Shown here: positions 35,118-47,056 of the stretch, one piece after another
Position numbering within the stretch: position 1 is the stretch's first letter
Layout: every line of letters begins with the position of its first letter
The notes under the pieces: model-generated
Seen by the model: only the letters and a program-made list of their open reading frames with translations
Told to the model about the DNA's origin: nothing
Databases searched by the model: none
NCBI GenBank assembly: GCA_934045075.1
Contig: OW203724.1
Coordinates: 7,985,473 to 8,049,472 of the forward strand
Length of the DNA: 64,000 nucleotides
From: Yponomeuta sedellus
Taxonomy: Eukaryota > Arthropoda > Insecta > Lepidoptera > Yponomeutidae
Direction of reading: 5' to 3'
Made by a program: the position numbers and the translations under genes

Positions 35118-35477
35118 ACTCGATGTAGATTGCATCGATCAACCCACAGGCTAACAAGTAGGAAGCTCGGCTACGCACTCTACCTACATCGAATAGTCAT
35201 AATTAACTATTTTACTTTTATGAAACGATAGCTCAAAGTAATACTAGCTTGGGCGTTAGGTCAAATTCAAAATTAACAGTGGTAGATTGATAACTTACCG
35301 AAATTTTACATCAATTATTCCTATTCAGCCCTTCTGCAACCGCTAAAGGTTCCCTTTAGTACGGCTCCGGGAGCTGTAAGTGTAATTTGTGCTAATGAAT
35401 AATATGAAATGTCGCGGAATTATGCTGCAAAAACCAAAAAGGCTGACGTTTTTAACTGTTTATCGACTGCCTCGTTG
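35118..35477. other. intergenic DNA, no gene seen
   Basis: No supported gene or repeat. Confidence 0.45.
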
Positions 35478-35960
35478 GTTGGTTGGTTGCACTATTAAGT
35501 CCGATTACCATGTCGGAGGTCGTGGGTTCGATTTCCACTGCGGCCCTCGAACAGATGGCCTCAGTCTGGGTGTGTTTCCATGTTTGTGATGTCCTTACAT
35601 GGTTGGTAGGCAGGGGTGGATCTTGAATTTGTGGGGCCCTGGGCTGAAACTACTTAGGGGCCTATCTAAGTACTCAACTAATAGCCATGTCAAAAAACTG
35701 TTTCTTTAATGATATATTATTAAGTGCGGAAGAAAAAACAAAATCACGTCAGACGTTACGTTAAGCAGCGCTACTGTTTTTTCAAATTATCGCCTACTGT
35801 TTAAAAAGCGGGATCGGGAGGCCCCTTGTAACATCGGGGCCCTGGGCTGCAGCCCAAGCAGCCCTTAGGTAGATCCGGCTCTGTTGGCAGGTATCCTAGT
35901 TTGGGACCGGGACAAGTAACTGTGCTGAACGGGATTTGGCACACTAGGCTACTGCTCTGT
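35478..35960 (+). repeat. tRNA-like SINE, family G, split by a MITE
   Basis: The left part (35478-35602) has GTCGTGGGTTCGATTTCCAC and TGTGTTTCCATGTTTGTGATG. The right part (35892-35960) resumes with ATCCTAGTTTGGGACCGGGA. The minus-strand relative at 49080-49240 has the same two parts uninterrupted, which confirms the split. Confidence 0.7.
35611..35883. mobile_element. hAT-type MITE, 273 bp
   Basis: Ends CAGGGGTGGATCT and AGATCCGGCTCTG are inverted repeats starting with the hAT consensus CAG. They are flanked by an 8-bp target duplication, TTGGTAGG (35603-35610) and TTGGCAGG (35884-35891), with one mismatch. Internal GGGGCCCTGGGCTG motifs near both ends are also inverted. Confidence 0.88.
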
Positions 35961-36391
35961 TCTATTTTCGACACTAAAAACAAAAATGCCTAGGTATATT
36001 AATATAAAGGCGCCTTTAAATAAATTTATGTTATTAAACTCACACGGTAGTAGAACTCCAGTATGTTCCAGACACATCTATTTAGAGTTGCGATGGCGGT
36101 GAGGGTCTCACTTTGACTGCTGGGCTAATGAATGACACGCAACACCCACATAGTGAGTGTAGACTCATGTATAACAAGCACTCCCATGTCGAGCCAAGGG
36201 GTGTTCAGTGTTTGTTAAATTTCCTGGTTTCATTTCAGAATTATTTTATTACTTTCAATGTATGTTATTGTCAACTGGCTTCAGTATGTAGGTAGTGGAT
36301 TTTAAAGTTATTCTACATTTTAAATTACTATAGGTATACATGGTCAAACCGAATGGTAACAACGTTGCATTGGGTTAGAAGAACATGGAGT
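35961..36391. other. intergenic DNA, no gene seen
   Basis: No supported gene or repeat. Confidence 0.45.
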
Positions 36392-36626
36392 ATATATTCT
36401 TTTTAATGCACTAACCCGGCCGTGCTAAGGATAATTTTAAAAACCTATTTAGAGGCTAAAAATTCCACCCATGCCGGGATTCGAACCCGCGACCTCTGGC
36501 GATCCATGCCAGCGCTCTTTCCAACTGAGCTAATGGGCGACTCACCGGCCGGCATCAGTGAAATTTCGAACCTCTTAACAATATTCTCTGTATTACGTAC
36601 AGGCAGCGACATCTGGCAATTTACAC
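36392..36626 (-). repeat. SINE family A (copy 7)
   Basis: Nearly complete reverse copy from the tail TTTAATGCACTAACCC to the leader complement CAGGCAGCGACATCTGGC. It carries a small GGCC insertion in two places. Confidence 0.8.
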
Positions 36627-36809
36627 AGAAGGAACCTATTTATTGTAATTTTTTTACGCCCTAGAGATATTAGCGCACGTTAACATCTATTTTATAGCCT
36701 AAATGTTATCCGGTAGTATAGTTATAACCATGCTATATTTTACCTTATATGTACCTATCTTGCCGATTTATGCGACCTCAAAGAGACAGGCAGACGTACC
36801 AAATTTTTT

Positions 36810-36996
36810 GAGGTTCGAAATTTTACTGTTGCCGGTGAGTCGCCCATTGGCTCAATTGGTAGAGCGCTGGCACGGATAGCCAGAGGTTGCGGGTTCGAAT
36901 CCCGGCATGGGTGAAATTCTTAGCCTCTAAATAGGTTTTTAAATTTGTCCTTAGCACGGGTTAGTGCATTAAAAATAAAAATAGTATAGTATGTAA
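36810..36996 (+). repeat. SINE family A (copy 8)
   Basis: Forward copy with GCTCAATTGGTAGAGCGCTG, CGGGTTCGAATCCCGGC and the full tail to AAAATAGTAT. It faces copy 7 tail-out, with about 180 bp between them. Confidence 0.8.
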
Positions 36997-37155
36997 TTGA
37001 CAACTAACTTCTGCAGGAATTAATTATTGTTGATGAAGCGAAAGAGGTTTGTCAGGGTCGTGGCCTCCGGATTAGAGGGCTGTGTTTATGTTATGTTTTA
37101 TATTATGGTCATATAGAGTTTTCAAACAAAAACCTTTTAAAAGCAATTCGATCGA

Positions 37156-37470
37156 AATCAACCCTTGTATGTTCCCACTACTGGAGCACGGGTCTCTTCC
37201 TACATCGCAGGATGGTTAGGCCATACTCCGCCACTGGGGCTAAGTCCGGGTTGGTGGAGGATGGTAAGACAGTGACGGGTCTTACAGTCAGATGTTATCA
37301 AGCTGCCCATGAGGTATCTGGCACGACTTAACGACTGCCATGACATGACAGCCGGCACCAACAGCTTAACGTGATGGGTGACCGTCCTGTTGTTGACCTG
37401 ACCGCGCCTGTTGTTGCTTTACTCAAATGATTGATTCCAATCACTCAGTACGACTAGGCCACGGGCGCTT
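37156..37470 (-). repeat. 5S-derived SINE, family B
   Basis: Reverse copy from TCAACCCTTGTATGTTCCC (3' end) to the head complement CAATCACTCAGTACGACTAG. Part of the body between GGATGGGTGACC and the downstream stretch is deleted. Confidence 0.75.
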
Positions 37471-37887
37471 CATACTATACTAGATTAAAACAAACAAAAA
37501 ATACAACTTCAATACATCCTTAAAATTCTAGACAGTAACACCCCTATGGCCCATGCGTCTGAAACGAGCTCGACAGACAGCAGATAATATGTAAAAGCGC
37601 CATCGTGCTTTACGTAGCTATTGAAAGCGAGATGGCGCAACTGTTGATCTTTTATTGCACTTAACATGCGTACTCATTTCAGCCTTGTTTGTCGACTTTT
37701 TAACTGTTGGTTTTTTTTTTTTTATTTTAAACCCAAACGAAATCCTGTCCCAGCACGTACATTCCCGTGAACGGCTTCCAATTTCCTTTATTGCGAACTG
37801 GGAAGCTGGAAATTTAATAAGCCTATGAGGGTTACAAATAAAAGTGGACCTCAGGGGCCGCGTCCCTTAAATGTGCCTAAATTTTAG

Positions 37888-38020
37888 ATTTAAGGTTGCC
37901 TGGAAGAAATTGCTATCAGCAATAAGGCCGCCAATTGTACCTCTTCTTTTGTAACTGTTGTCTCTGTAATTATTTTCTGGTGTGTACAATAAAGAATATT
38001 CTTATCTTCTTATCTTAAAT
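37888..38020 (+). repeat. LINE 3' tail, family H
   Basis: GCCTGGAAGAAATTGCTATC, AAGGCCGCCAATTGTACC and the tail ending GTACAATAAAGAATATTCTT with an AATAAA signal. Confidence 0.7.
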
Positions 38021-38079
38021 TTACTATAACAAAACAATTTTGTATATTGTTTGGTAACTCTTATATTACTTAACTGTCA

Positions 38080-38440
38080 GTCTTAAATCTGTTATATTTA
38101 TTTTAAATCCAAGTAATCCTACTGGGCGTGGAAACTTGCGGTCCAATTGAATTTCGATTCCCAAAACGTTTAACGCACTTAATCTTTTGCACGGCAGTAG
38201 ACCAAAGTGCTCCCAACGAAACAAAACGCAACACCCTGTCGGAATTTTCTCCGGCAACGAAAATATAATAAGCCTGCCCCAGACTAGCGCGGTCGCGGGC
38301 GGCATCAACGTCAAACATGAAACAACTCAGTGGAATTCGTATAGGACGTGGCTGCGGTAACGGCCGTCCTACCGCGACGGCGCTATGTGTAGCAGCCTTA
38401 AGTTGGAAGCAATAATAGAGTAGAGGCTTCACCCGTCACT
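38080..38440. other. GC-richer block, unclassified
   Basis: A 109-codon minus-strand open frame containing GRPLPQPRPIRIPLSCF has the look of a dispersed lepidopteran repeat rather than a conserved gene. It has no domain I can name. Confidence 0.35.
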
Positions 38441-38636
38441 CCGGGGTTAATTGAAATGAATAGACTCTCAATATAAAGTATACATAGCTCGGTTGACGCT
38501 CGTGTAATTTGCAAAGAGATCGTTTTGGCGTCCTGTTGCCGAGCTGTCTCGCCTTTTGATTCTATTTGTGGTAAAATGTGAAAAAAAACGCTTAGAATAT
38601 ATTTTTTAAAGTCACCCTTGTTAATAAAATTTAAAA

Positions 38637-39297
38637 ATCGCTCGTAGCCCCGGCTACCTGAGTGATATTAAGCAATCATGAAGGTTAAGCAACATAAGGC
38701 GGGGTCACTGCATGGATGGGTGACCGTCTATGACTAACTGTTGTTGATCTAGCGATGTAAGTAGCTGCTAAAGATAAAAGTTTATAAGTGAGGTACAGTG
38801 GACAGCTGATGGCCTTTGCATTGTGTAGCACAGTCAATGTGGCCGAATACAGAGTGTACATGTAGTGGTGGGTCAGCTGTCGACTGTACCTACTTTCACA
38901 TTAATTTTATGGAATAGTTACCAGTTATGTTAAAAGAGTGCGATTAATTCGCCAACAAACTGCCACGCAGTTTGGCGAATAATTTTTAAAATTTATAACT
39001 GCGATAGAAACGTAAGTCAATAAATAATAAAAAAAAACTCTAGTGGCATTTTTCCGAGCGGTTCCGTGCTTTGCAAGGCACGCTAAGCACTTGGTGCCGG
39101 CTGCCATCGATAGAATAGATAGCAGTCGTTAAGCTAAGTCAGAGGTCTTAGGGCGGCTTGAAAACTTCTGACTGTAATACAAGCCACTAGTCTTGCAAGC
39201 CTTCACCAATCCGGACTTGGCCCCCGTGGTGGAGTATGGCCTATACCTTCCTTAGGGAAGAGCCGCGCCCCTCAGTGTGGACGTAATGGGTTGACGA
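38637..39297 (+). repeat. 5S-derived SINE, family B, split by an insertion
   Basis: The head (38637-38742) reads GAAGGTTAAGCAACATAAGG, GCATGGATGGGTGACCGTCT, ATGACTAACT. The body resumes at 39035 with CTAGTGGCATTTTTCCGAGC and runs to TAATGGGTTGACGATGATGA. The uninterrupted junction GACTAACTCTAGTGGC is present in the copy at 42225, confirming an insertion here. Confidence 0.8.
38743..39034 (+). mobile_element. insertion of about 290 bp with A-rich tail
   Basis: It interrupts the SINE between GACTAACT and CTAGTGG and ends in AATAAATAATAAAAAAAAACT, so AACT is repeated on both sides. The A-rich end and the duplication suggest a retroposed sequence. I do not recognise its body (GTTGTTGATCTAGCGATG ...). 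Confidence 0.6.
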
Positions 39298-39686
39298 TGA
39301 TGAAAACTTAAGTAATTTTTTTAACTCTAGCCCCTTTATTCATCTAACTAACACCTGCTAAGGAGTTTTCTCTTTCATTCTGACTTAGGTCAATAGAAGA
39401 GGACAGAGTGAGAATTAGAAATGCTTTAAGTTAGCAGACTATTACGAATAAGGGGGTAAAAGATTAAATTCTCTAATATGCTAATGGGTTAGGTTAGCCG
39501 CAATCTGATTGCGATTTTAACTCGAGACGAGAAACACTGACAATCAATGTCAATCAACGCGATTTTACAACTAAATTTGAACATTGAATCGACAAAATTA
39601 TCGCAGTCTTATTGGACCAACCTATAATTTCTAAATGATTCGTGATGCTCATACATAATTATCTTATATTAAACGGCTTGAAGGTA
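39298..39686. other. intergenic DNA, no gene seen
   Basis: No supported gene or repeat. Confidence 0.45.
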
Positions 39687-39962
39687 GACCACTCGTGATT
39701 ACCGCTAGTGGCATTTTTTCCGAGGGTTTTCGTGCTTCGCAAGGCACGGCAAGCCGTTGCTGCCGGCTGTCAAGTAATAGCAGTCGTTAAGCCGTGGCAG
39801 AGGCCTTAGCGGCTTGATAACTTCTGCCTGTAAGGCGCGCCACTGCCTTACAATCTTCCCCCAACCCGGACTTGGCCCCTGTGGTGCAGGATGTCTTAAC
39901 CTTACTGCGATGTAGGAAGAGCCCCGTGCCCCAGCAGAGGGGACATAAAATGGGTTGATACC
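39687..39962 (+). repeat. 5S-derived SINE, family B, head missing
   Basis: Starts at ACCGCTAGTGGCATTTTTTC and runs to ATGGGTTGATACCA. Confidence 0.7.
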
Positions 39963-40433
39963 ATATTAAACAATCGTAATCAGACTCGTTTATTATTATC
40001 ACTTGTCAACTGGGTAAAGGAGCAGCGCAACAAAGTCGCGACGCGTCGCGACTTGGCGACCTGCTATTGCAAATATTTTTGGTGTTAGGAGTGTCAGTGT
40101 AACACCGACTTTTTTAGTCCACATTATTTAACTGCTGCATAGAGCTTTCTTCGAGTAACGTGAAATCTTATTATCGTCATTGATCCATATCCGATATTTG
40201 ACAGTCCGATTTAGATAGAATAGAGTGGTTAGGAAACTACATACCGATCAACATTTTGTTCAACGCCACGCCACCGTAATGTACCAGAAAACAGAATATT
40301 ATAAAAAAAAATTGCATATTTGAAACATCTGACTGGATTTTAATGTAATTCGACTAAAATCTCTAAGAATGTATTGTGTACAGTAAAGAGTATTAATCCA
40401 ATGTAATCTAATCTAATATTCAAAGCCATATTG
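39963..40433. other. intergenic DNA, no gene seen
   Basis: A GC-rich CGCGACGCGTCGCGACTTGG palindrome-like patch lies at 40034-40060. Nothing coding. Confidence 0.45.
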
Positions 40434-40690
40434 ACGACCTCGGTGGCGCAGCGGTTTGGCATGCTGACTGTAAAACCGAAGGTCTTGGGTTCGATCCCCT
40501 GCTGGGTCAAACTAGAAAACGAACTTTTCTAGTTTGTCTCGGATCTTGGACGTTATCTATGTATTTATTGTATCTATTTATTGTATTAAATCTATCGTCG
40601 AGCTAGCACCTATAACACAAGTCATTTAGTTGTACTTAGTATAGGGCTAACGAGATCTGTTAATATTTCCATGAATATTATTTATTTATT
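40434..40690 (+). repeat. tRNA-headed SINE, family F (copy 3)
   Basis: Head ACCTCGGTGGCGCAGCGGTT and B box GGGTTCGATCCCC. The tail shows a small duplication of TATTTATTGTATCTATTTATTG. Confidence 0.8.
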
Positions 40691-40884
40691 TATATAATAT
40701 CACACTGCTTCAATATTCTTGTATGATATTTGAAACATCTGATTGGGTTGGAATGACACTGGACTAAAATAAAGAGTATTACCCTATTTTTGAACTAAAA
40801 CTTTCGTAAGCACAACACATTGTTAGGTACTACCCTAATCTAATGCAATCAAATCTGATATATACAAACCCATATTATAATTAT

Positions 40885-40990
40885 AATTGTTCTAAGCAAT
40901 AAGGCCGCCAACGTGTACTGTATCTTTGTAATTATTTTCTGTTGGTTTTTTCGTGGTATATTATAAAGATATTCATATCTCATCTTATAT
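40885..40990 (+). repeat. LINE 3' tail, family H
   Basis: AAGCAATAAGGCCGCCAACG, then TCTTTGTAATTATTTTCTG and a degenerate end. Confidence 0.55.
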
Positions 40991-41177
40991 CACTTCAATA
41001 TTCTGACTCTGCTCATTATTTCAGCAATGCGTTTTACTGCGTCGATCACAGATCATCCTTCCTGCTTTCCAAAAATCATTGAAGGTAAGTCTGGCGTGGA
41101 ATATCTCGGGATCAGTGATGGAATGGTTTTCCTTTTACCTTTCGGGAAACCAGCGACACATTAGCTCGAACAATACC

Positions 41178-41315
41178 ACGCCTGTCTTCGAGGGGTAGGC
41201 AAAGGTCACGGGCTGGCACTTAATACGATCCTGACAGATCTTTCTCGTTTCACCAACATTCATTGGTCGTTGCATGAACGCAGGCCAGGTACTTTCGGGT
41301 ACTTTTTATAACATA
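41178..41315 (-). repeat. LINE fragment, family J
   Basis: CACGCCTGTCTTCGAGGGGT, GGCACTTAATACGATCCTGA and TTGCATGAACGCAGGCC parallel the fragment at 5340-5480. Confidence 0.55.
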
Positions 41316-42027
41316 ATAATAGTTACATCTCTTACACTCCGTTCCACCCATATAATTTGCCTGCAAATTTTGTCTTCAAGACTTTGTTAACAGTTAGATA
41401 ATGCTAAGAAACATTAAGTCCACCTGTATGCAAAACTTTGTAGATTTAATAATAATAATATTGTCATTTTGCTTTCACTCTGTGTAATTCATATTAAAAG
41501 AATTTTACTTCGACGTAAAAAAATGTGCAAATGTTTAACTTTTACGGCAATATTAGATTTGTGAGACTAAAAATTTGCAACCATTCATAACCAAGATACC
41601 TGGCACTTACATTGTAAGTCTTGTAATATGATTATGGTAATGGAAAAAATACATAACGCGACAACACCTCTGTTTTAGACCTTGCCCCTGATTAAATTAT
41701 TTTGTAGCTTTGTTGCTTTACACTCCGTTGGTTCAGAATGAAATTTGGATGGTTTTTAGGATTCCTTCTACCTTAAAAGGAACCGATCACTTTGTTGTCC
41801 GTCCGACTGACCCGTCTGACTGTCTGTCAAGACCCTTTATCTTGGGAACGCGTAGACATATTATTGCGATGAAATGGAAACCTATACTCACGTGTACAGT
41901 TCCTTGGAGCTGTAAGAAAATCGAACATGTAAGTCAACGTAAAAAAATAAACGGCTGTTTATGAAGCATAAAACTTAAATTTCGGCACCAAAGGGAATCA
42001 AAATTTATCGGGTACTTACTTTCCACT
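41316..42027. other. intergenic DNA with an old dispersed repeat
   Basis: Positions 41735-41935 contain GGAACCGATCACTTTGTTGT and AAGACCCTTTATCTTGGGAA, a degraded copy of a repeat that is common in Lepidoptera. Otherwise nothing is recognised. Confidence 0.45.
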
Positions 42028-42395
42028 AAGCGCTCGTGGCCTAGTGGAACCGAGAGATTGGAATCAATCAATCTTGTATTAAGTAACAACAGGCGCGATC
42101 AAGTGCTGGATGGGTGGCCGTCCTGTGACTACCGCTAGTGGCATTTTTTTTCGAGTTATGCCGTATTTTGCAAGGCACATAGGGCGCGTTCAGTGCATGG
42201 ATGGGTGACCGTCTATGACTAACTCTAGTGGCATTTTCCGAGCGGTTCCGTGCTTTGCAAGGCACATTAAGCACTTGATGCCGACTGCCGTCGATAGATG
42301 GCAGTCGTTAAGCCATGTCAGAGGCCTTATGGGCGGCTTAGTAAGACCCGCCACTGTCTTACAATCCTGCACCAACCCGGACTTGGCCCTTTGTG
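42028..42395 (+). repeat. chimeric 5S-derived SINE, family B
   Basis: A first copy (head to about 42178: GCGCTCGTGGCCTAGTGGAA, GGTGCTGGATGGGTG-like) is joined to a second whose 5S C-box region restarts at 42184 (GCGCGTTCAGTGCATGGATG, GGTGACCGTC). It breaks off at GACTTGGCCC, where the R1-like LINE begins. Confidence 0.75.
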
Positions 42396-43505
42396 GAGCA
42401 CTTCCAGCGCTTGGCCGCCAGGCTGGTGGCCTCGGCCGCCAGCCGGCGCTCGCCGGGTTGCTACCCAATATTGGGGGGCCTGGTGGGAGCTGTCGCCGCC
42501 TGTACGCCGGTGTGGTGCGCTCTATAGTGCTCTACGGAGCGCCGATACGGGTGGACGCCCTGGGTACTGTTAGAACCGGACCCTGCTGTGACGTCCGCAG
42601 CGGGTCATGGCGGCCAGGGTGGCTCGAGCGTACTGCACCGTCTCGTACGAGGCGGTGACGGTGTTGGCCGGTAGCCCTCCGTGGGACCTCGAAGCCGAGG
42701 TACTCGCGGCGGTCTACTGGCGCGGCGCGGAAGTTCGCGCCAACGGCGGGATGCCTCTTCCGGAAGAGATCGTACGGTGGAGAGAGGGAGCCCGCAACGA
42801 TCTCTTCAGAGAGTGGTTAGAGAGGCTGGCGCAACCTACCGCTGGCCGCGAGGTGGTGGCCGCCGTTCGACCCGTCCTTCGGGGCTGGGCCGAACGCAAG
42901 CACGGCGCGCTGACCTACCGCCTGGCGCAGGTCCTCACTGGGCACGGCTGCTTCGGTGTGTACCTGTGTCGAATGGTGGGTCGGGACGCGACGACCACTG
43001 CGACGCGACGGAGAACACGGCGCAGCTCAGCGCGCCGTTTGCCTTCCGCGTGCCGAATTGGCCGTGGCTATTGGGGCGGACCTCTCGCTGCCGGCTATCG
43101 TTAGAGCGAAGGTCGACAGTGAGGAGGTCTGGGTGGCGGTCCTCGCCTTCAGCAAGGCCGTAATGCAGGTGAAAGAGGAGGCGGAGAGGGCGCGGGAGGA
43201 CGATCCCCTCTCGCTCCCTTCGGGCGGTGGGTTGGGGGACCCGCCGCTCCATGTGTTCCGGAGCGCCTTCAGCGGAGTAGGGGGGAGGTCCCCCCCGAAG
43301 GTGTGCTCGCGAGGGAACCCGCAGACGGGGTCGCGATAGTGAGCGCAAGCGTTCCCGTGGCCCCCTCCCTTGCGACTGCGGAGGAACACCCCAGGAGTTT
43401 TAGTCGGTATACCGCCCTTTTCAGGGCGGGGAGTCCGACATAAACACCGCGCTCCCCCGAGCCGGTGGTACCCGTAATAATGTTCCTCCTGGGTTAAAAA
43501 AAAGC
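42396..43505 (+). mobile_element. R1-clade LINE, 5'-truncated 3' end
   Basis: A sharp rise in GC content marks the insertion. It encodes the C-terminal part of an R1-type ORF2, with RRLYAGVVRSIVLYGAP and AYCTVSYEAVTVLAGSPP. Next come YLCRMVGRDATTTCDHCDAT in shifted frames, corresponding to the CCHC-like region, and then a GC-rich 3' UTR ending in an A-run at 43496-43503. Frames shift near 42590, 42980 and later, so it is dead. It starts exactly where the 5S SINE stops, so it was inserted into or retroposed onto it. Confidence 0.8.
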
Positions 43506-43873
43506 CTTATGTTGTAAGGTACGGTAAAAAAAGGTTCGGTGTACACCGAAATCAGAATCGGTGCACGGGTATCGAAATTTGCAATTTTTTTCAAATATAA
43601 CGTAAAACTACAAAAATCGCTTATCACAGGACTTAGGTAATTAAGTAAAATTGTGTGAGCAAACACCCCATTTCCATTTTGCAAGGTCTTTTAACTTGAT
43701 TTGCTGAAAACAGTCCGAAAGTAAACTTCACGTTGCAATATATTAGACCTTTTCGACATTCCCGGCGACTTATGAAAGGCGCGTCAAATAAAAGATGGTC
43801 TTTGTGTTCTTGATTTATTCTGAACTTAACGAGTACAATAAATAGTTACTACAAACATCACAATAAATAGGAC

Positions 43874-43937
<64 letters not shown>

Positions 43938-45340
43938 AACAAAATTTGCTTTATCAGACTAATTTATTAGGAAACTGTAACAAAAATATATTCCCCCTCC
44001 TCGTCGTTGGTCCCCATTCTTCCTCCACCTATCTATTGGCCTAGTACGAGAACATTTTGCACCTAAATCGCTTAGATTTTATATTCGGTTTTCGGACCAT
44101 CGTCGCAAGGTTTATAGATAATTTGTACGATAAATCTGGTTACAGAACAACAAAGGGAGACATATTTTATTTTATCTACATAAAATTTCAAAAGGATTGG
44201 TCACCACGTTACGGCTTCTCAGAAGACAATAGACTGTAACCAATGGGTCCTACAGAGCTAACACGTGGACACCGACGGCAGGACTAGTCCACCTATTCAA
44301 TGTCGTCTTTTTGAAGGATCGTATCAGAAATGAGACATTTTGCCAAAGAAGTAAGATGTTTGGCAAAGCTATGACATTAACAAGTTGATTTATTTATTTA
44401 TTGACACTGGATTGCTCACATCTGCCCAAGTAAAGATGGGGTAAAAGATTCTTCTGTGGAGACACGAACTATCAAATGCAATGTAGAGTGCTCACCAGCT
44501 CTTTAGAGCGATGATCTCGGGCAGATTGATGGTAGCGGCTGGCTGAGGACGGACGGACGGGTCCAGTCCAGTTATAGACGATTTTAGAATAACATAGAAA
44601 ATAAATAACTTACAATGTATCTATTGTAAAAAGGACAGGGACAAGAAGCACAGGGACATTATATAAAACATATTTTTTTATACTTCACAGCTAATTGTTA
44701 ATTAATTAACCCTGTACATGCCTATTATTACTCCACGAATTATTGTATTATTTACTGTGGTACAATGAAGTTAAGATCTACTGAAACCGCAGACAGGTTC
44801 AGTTTAGAAATAAAAAAGGAAACGTCTTTAATAAAATCATCTAAAAATTGATCTAGGCGATTGAAGATAACAAAAAGATGCTAAAATTACAAGCTTCTGC
44901 TGAATTACTTAGAAATTACGAACATTAAAATCTTTCACAGTAAAATTTTGATATTATAAATATTATGTTAACTATCATACACCTTTTTGTTATCACAAAT
45001 TTTGACTGGTCTTATCTGCTATTTGGTGGATTTATGAGTACTTTATTAATATTTACAGTTACGAGAAAACTTGCAAATTGTGTGCAATCAACCTAGAGCA
45101 ATTTTATTTCCACTTTATTCAAATATCAGATACTTTTTTACTAGCAAAATAGCCATATAGGGTGGTATAAGTAACAAGAATAAAGTATACGTGAAACAAA
45201 TTTTTACCGACACACCACCATGGCTAACATTCTATGGCGGTTGCTAAAATTAATCTAACACCCACTTTCAAAATCCTAAGTAGTTACTATGCTGCCCTTG
45301 ATACAAAATCTAAGTAGTTCACACTGCTATTCTCATCACT
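43506..45340. other. intergenic DNA and probable 3' UTR of the desaturase
   Basis: An (AT)n run of about 50 bp lies at 43878-43930. The last few hundred bases before 45341 are the likely 3' untranslated region of the minus-strand desaturase. No other gene was recognised. Confidence 0.45.
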
Positions 45341-45845
45341 TCATTCAGTCTTCTCGGGGTTCGTAATCAACGCTTCCTTCTTTTCTTCAATCGTGACATC
45401 CTTGTCATCCCAGCCCCAAATGTGGTGGCTGCCATCACCTGTCCTTCTCACTCGCTTCTCGACAACGTCACGCGACACCGTCTTCAAGTCGTACGCCAAC
45501 CCAAGAAGAGCCATAGTGTCGATAAACAGCTTGGAAATGTTGAGAGAGTAATCGCCCAGCTCAGCGGTCTTATAGTCCCAAGGAAAGGTGTGATGGTAGT
45601 TGTGGAATCCTTCGCCGAATACGACTAAGGAGACCGGTTTGGTTTCGACAGGGTTGATGTTTTTGTCGTAGGGTTTGTCGCCCCACTTGTGTGCGGCCGA
45701 GTTGACAAGCCAGGTCACGTTCAATACGTAGGTGTAGCGGAAGAGGGCGCAGACGAAGTAGGATATCCAGGCAGACTCGCCCCACAGCGTTGGGATCAGA
45801 GTAGGCAGGATGAAGCAGCATAGCGGCATCAGCATCAAGTAGTTT
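45341..45845 (-). CDS. acyl-CoA delta-9 desaturase (NPVE type), last coding exon
   Basis: The exon follows the acceptor TTTCCAG and completes the codon left by the exon at 48334-48539. It encodes 168 residues to the stop. It begins with NYLMLMPLCC and carries two transmembrane stretches (CCFILPTLIPTLW and WISYFVCALFRYTYVLNVTWL). NSAAHKWGDKPYD follows, then the signature NPVE and the third histidine box, GFHNYHHTFPWDY. The C-terminus is lysine-rich and cytosolic. The enzyme is an ER-membrane di-iron desaturase that inserts a cis double bond into acyl-CoA with cytochrome b5. In Lepidoptera NPVE marks a delta-9 group of metabolic desaturases. No damage was seen. Confidence 0.93.
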
Positions 45846-46837
45846 CTGGAAAGGAATTCGTTCGATTTAGAAATCCACGGTAGTTGAGCAGTTCTGATAG
45901 AAAGTTTGCCGTGGGGAGTAGGTATTCTCCGAGAATATTCTATGAAAAAAAGGAAGGCGTGATATTAGAGCTTAAACAGATATAATAAAGTTATATTCAT
46001 ATTTGTCGAGCTTAGTAAATCATCGTCAACGTTTTACGACCACTGCAGGTGATAGGCCTCCCTCACAGTTTTCCAAGCTTGAAACTATGATGAATACAGT
46101 GAATTTAAAACCAGAGTGGAGTTCCGTAACTAAATTATGTGTACCGTACCGTAAGTAAATAATGTGTTAAAAAAGTCTTGTCTTATCTTAATGATGGTGA
46201 CAGTTACAGCTAAAAAACCTAGAACCTATGTTAACAATCTAGGACTAAAAAGCGTTCTTGCCAAACCAGTGTTTTTAGTGGCAATCGATTTCATTTGGAG
46301 GTGATTGACATATGTTTCTAGGCTATATAATTTGTTACAGCGATTTATAAAGTAAAATAAGGTTGTTGAAGAGGCGGGCAGCGGGATTTGTACGGCTTCC
46401 TAATTGTGTTTGAGTAAATACCTATGGCTATTGTCGTTATTATGTTAGTGTTTATTGTTGAGTGCAAATTTACAACTTACTTTTGTTTTTGTTGCTAAGC
46501 TCGTAACTTTCCGATAAAGCCTATCAAATGCCTAATCATTGAAGGTCGGACAAATTATTCATAGAACTTGTTTGCTGATATTAACAATAAACCTCTAAAT
46601 ACTGGTATTAAGTTCTAGTTTTAATATTCTCTGATTTTTTACGTTTGCCTACCTAATAATTATAGTGAAGACAATAATGCTTCATTAACTTAGTTATGCT
46701 GTTTAGCTGTTTTCTTGGGAATTTTCAATGTCAGATTTCAGCGTGTGGTCTAGATACTATCTACCGAAATCTGGGTGTATTAAAGACTTGGCTATCTTTT
46801 AAGAATATGTATTACTTTTAAGTGTGTAATAATGTAA
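45846..46837. other. desaturase intron
   Basis: Intronic sequence between the last two coding exons. No repeat is recognised in this part. Confidence 0.6.
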
Positions 46838-47003
46838 AGCGGCGGTAGTAAAGTGGGTTGAACGATGGACTCGCAAGCGAGAGACCCAGGTTCGTTTCTC
46901 GTTGCGGGCATGTACTAATGACATTGTTTTCTAAGTACATTTGTGAAGCAATACGCGCTCGCACTAGCTAACGGCAAAGGAAAACAGTGAGGAAACAAAT
47001 TTT
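46838..47003 (+). repeat. tRNA-headed SINE, family D (copy 4)
   Basis: Head GGCGGTAGTAAAGTGGGTTG, B-box-like GGTTCGTTTCTC, then ATGTACTAATGACATTG and a body with AACGGCAAAGGAAAACAGTG. It lies in the desaturase intron. Confidence 0.65.
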
Positions 47004-47056
47004 TTTTTGCGCTTATCAACTCTGTAATTTTGTAGTTCTGACGACTTTTAGCAGAG

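Noticed and set aside
42607..43389. Several overlapping GC-rich open frames on both strands, at first sight like bacterial DNA
   Set aside because: The composition and the readable RT C-terminus identify the 3' end of an R1-type LINE; the other frames are shadows.
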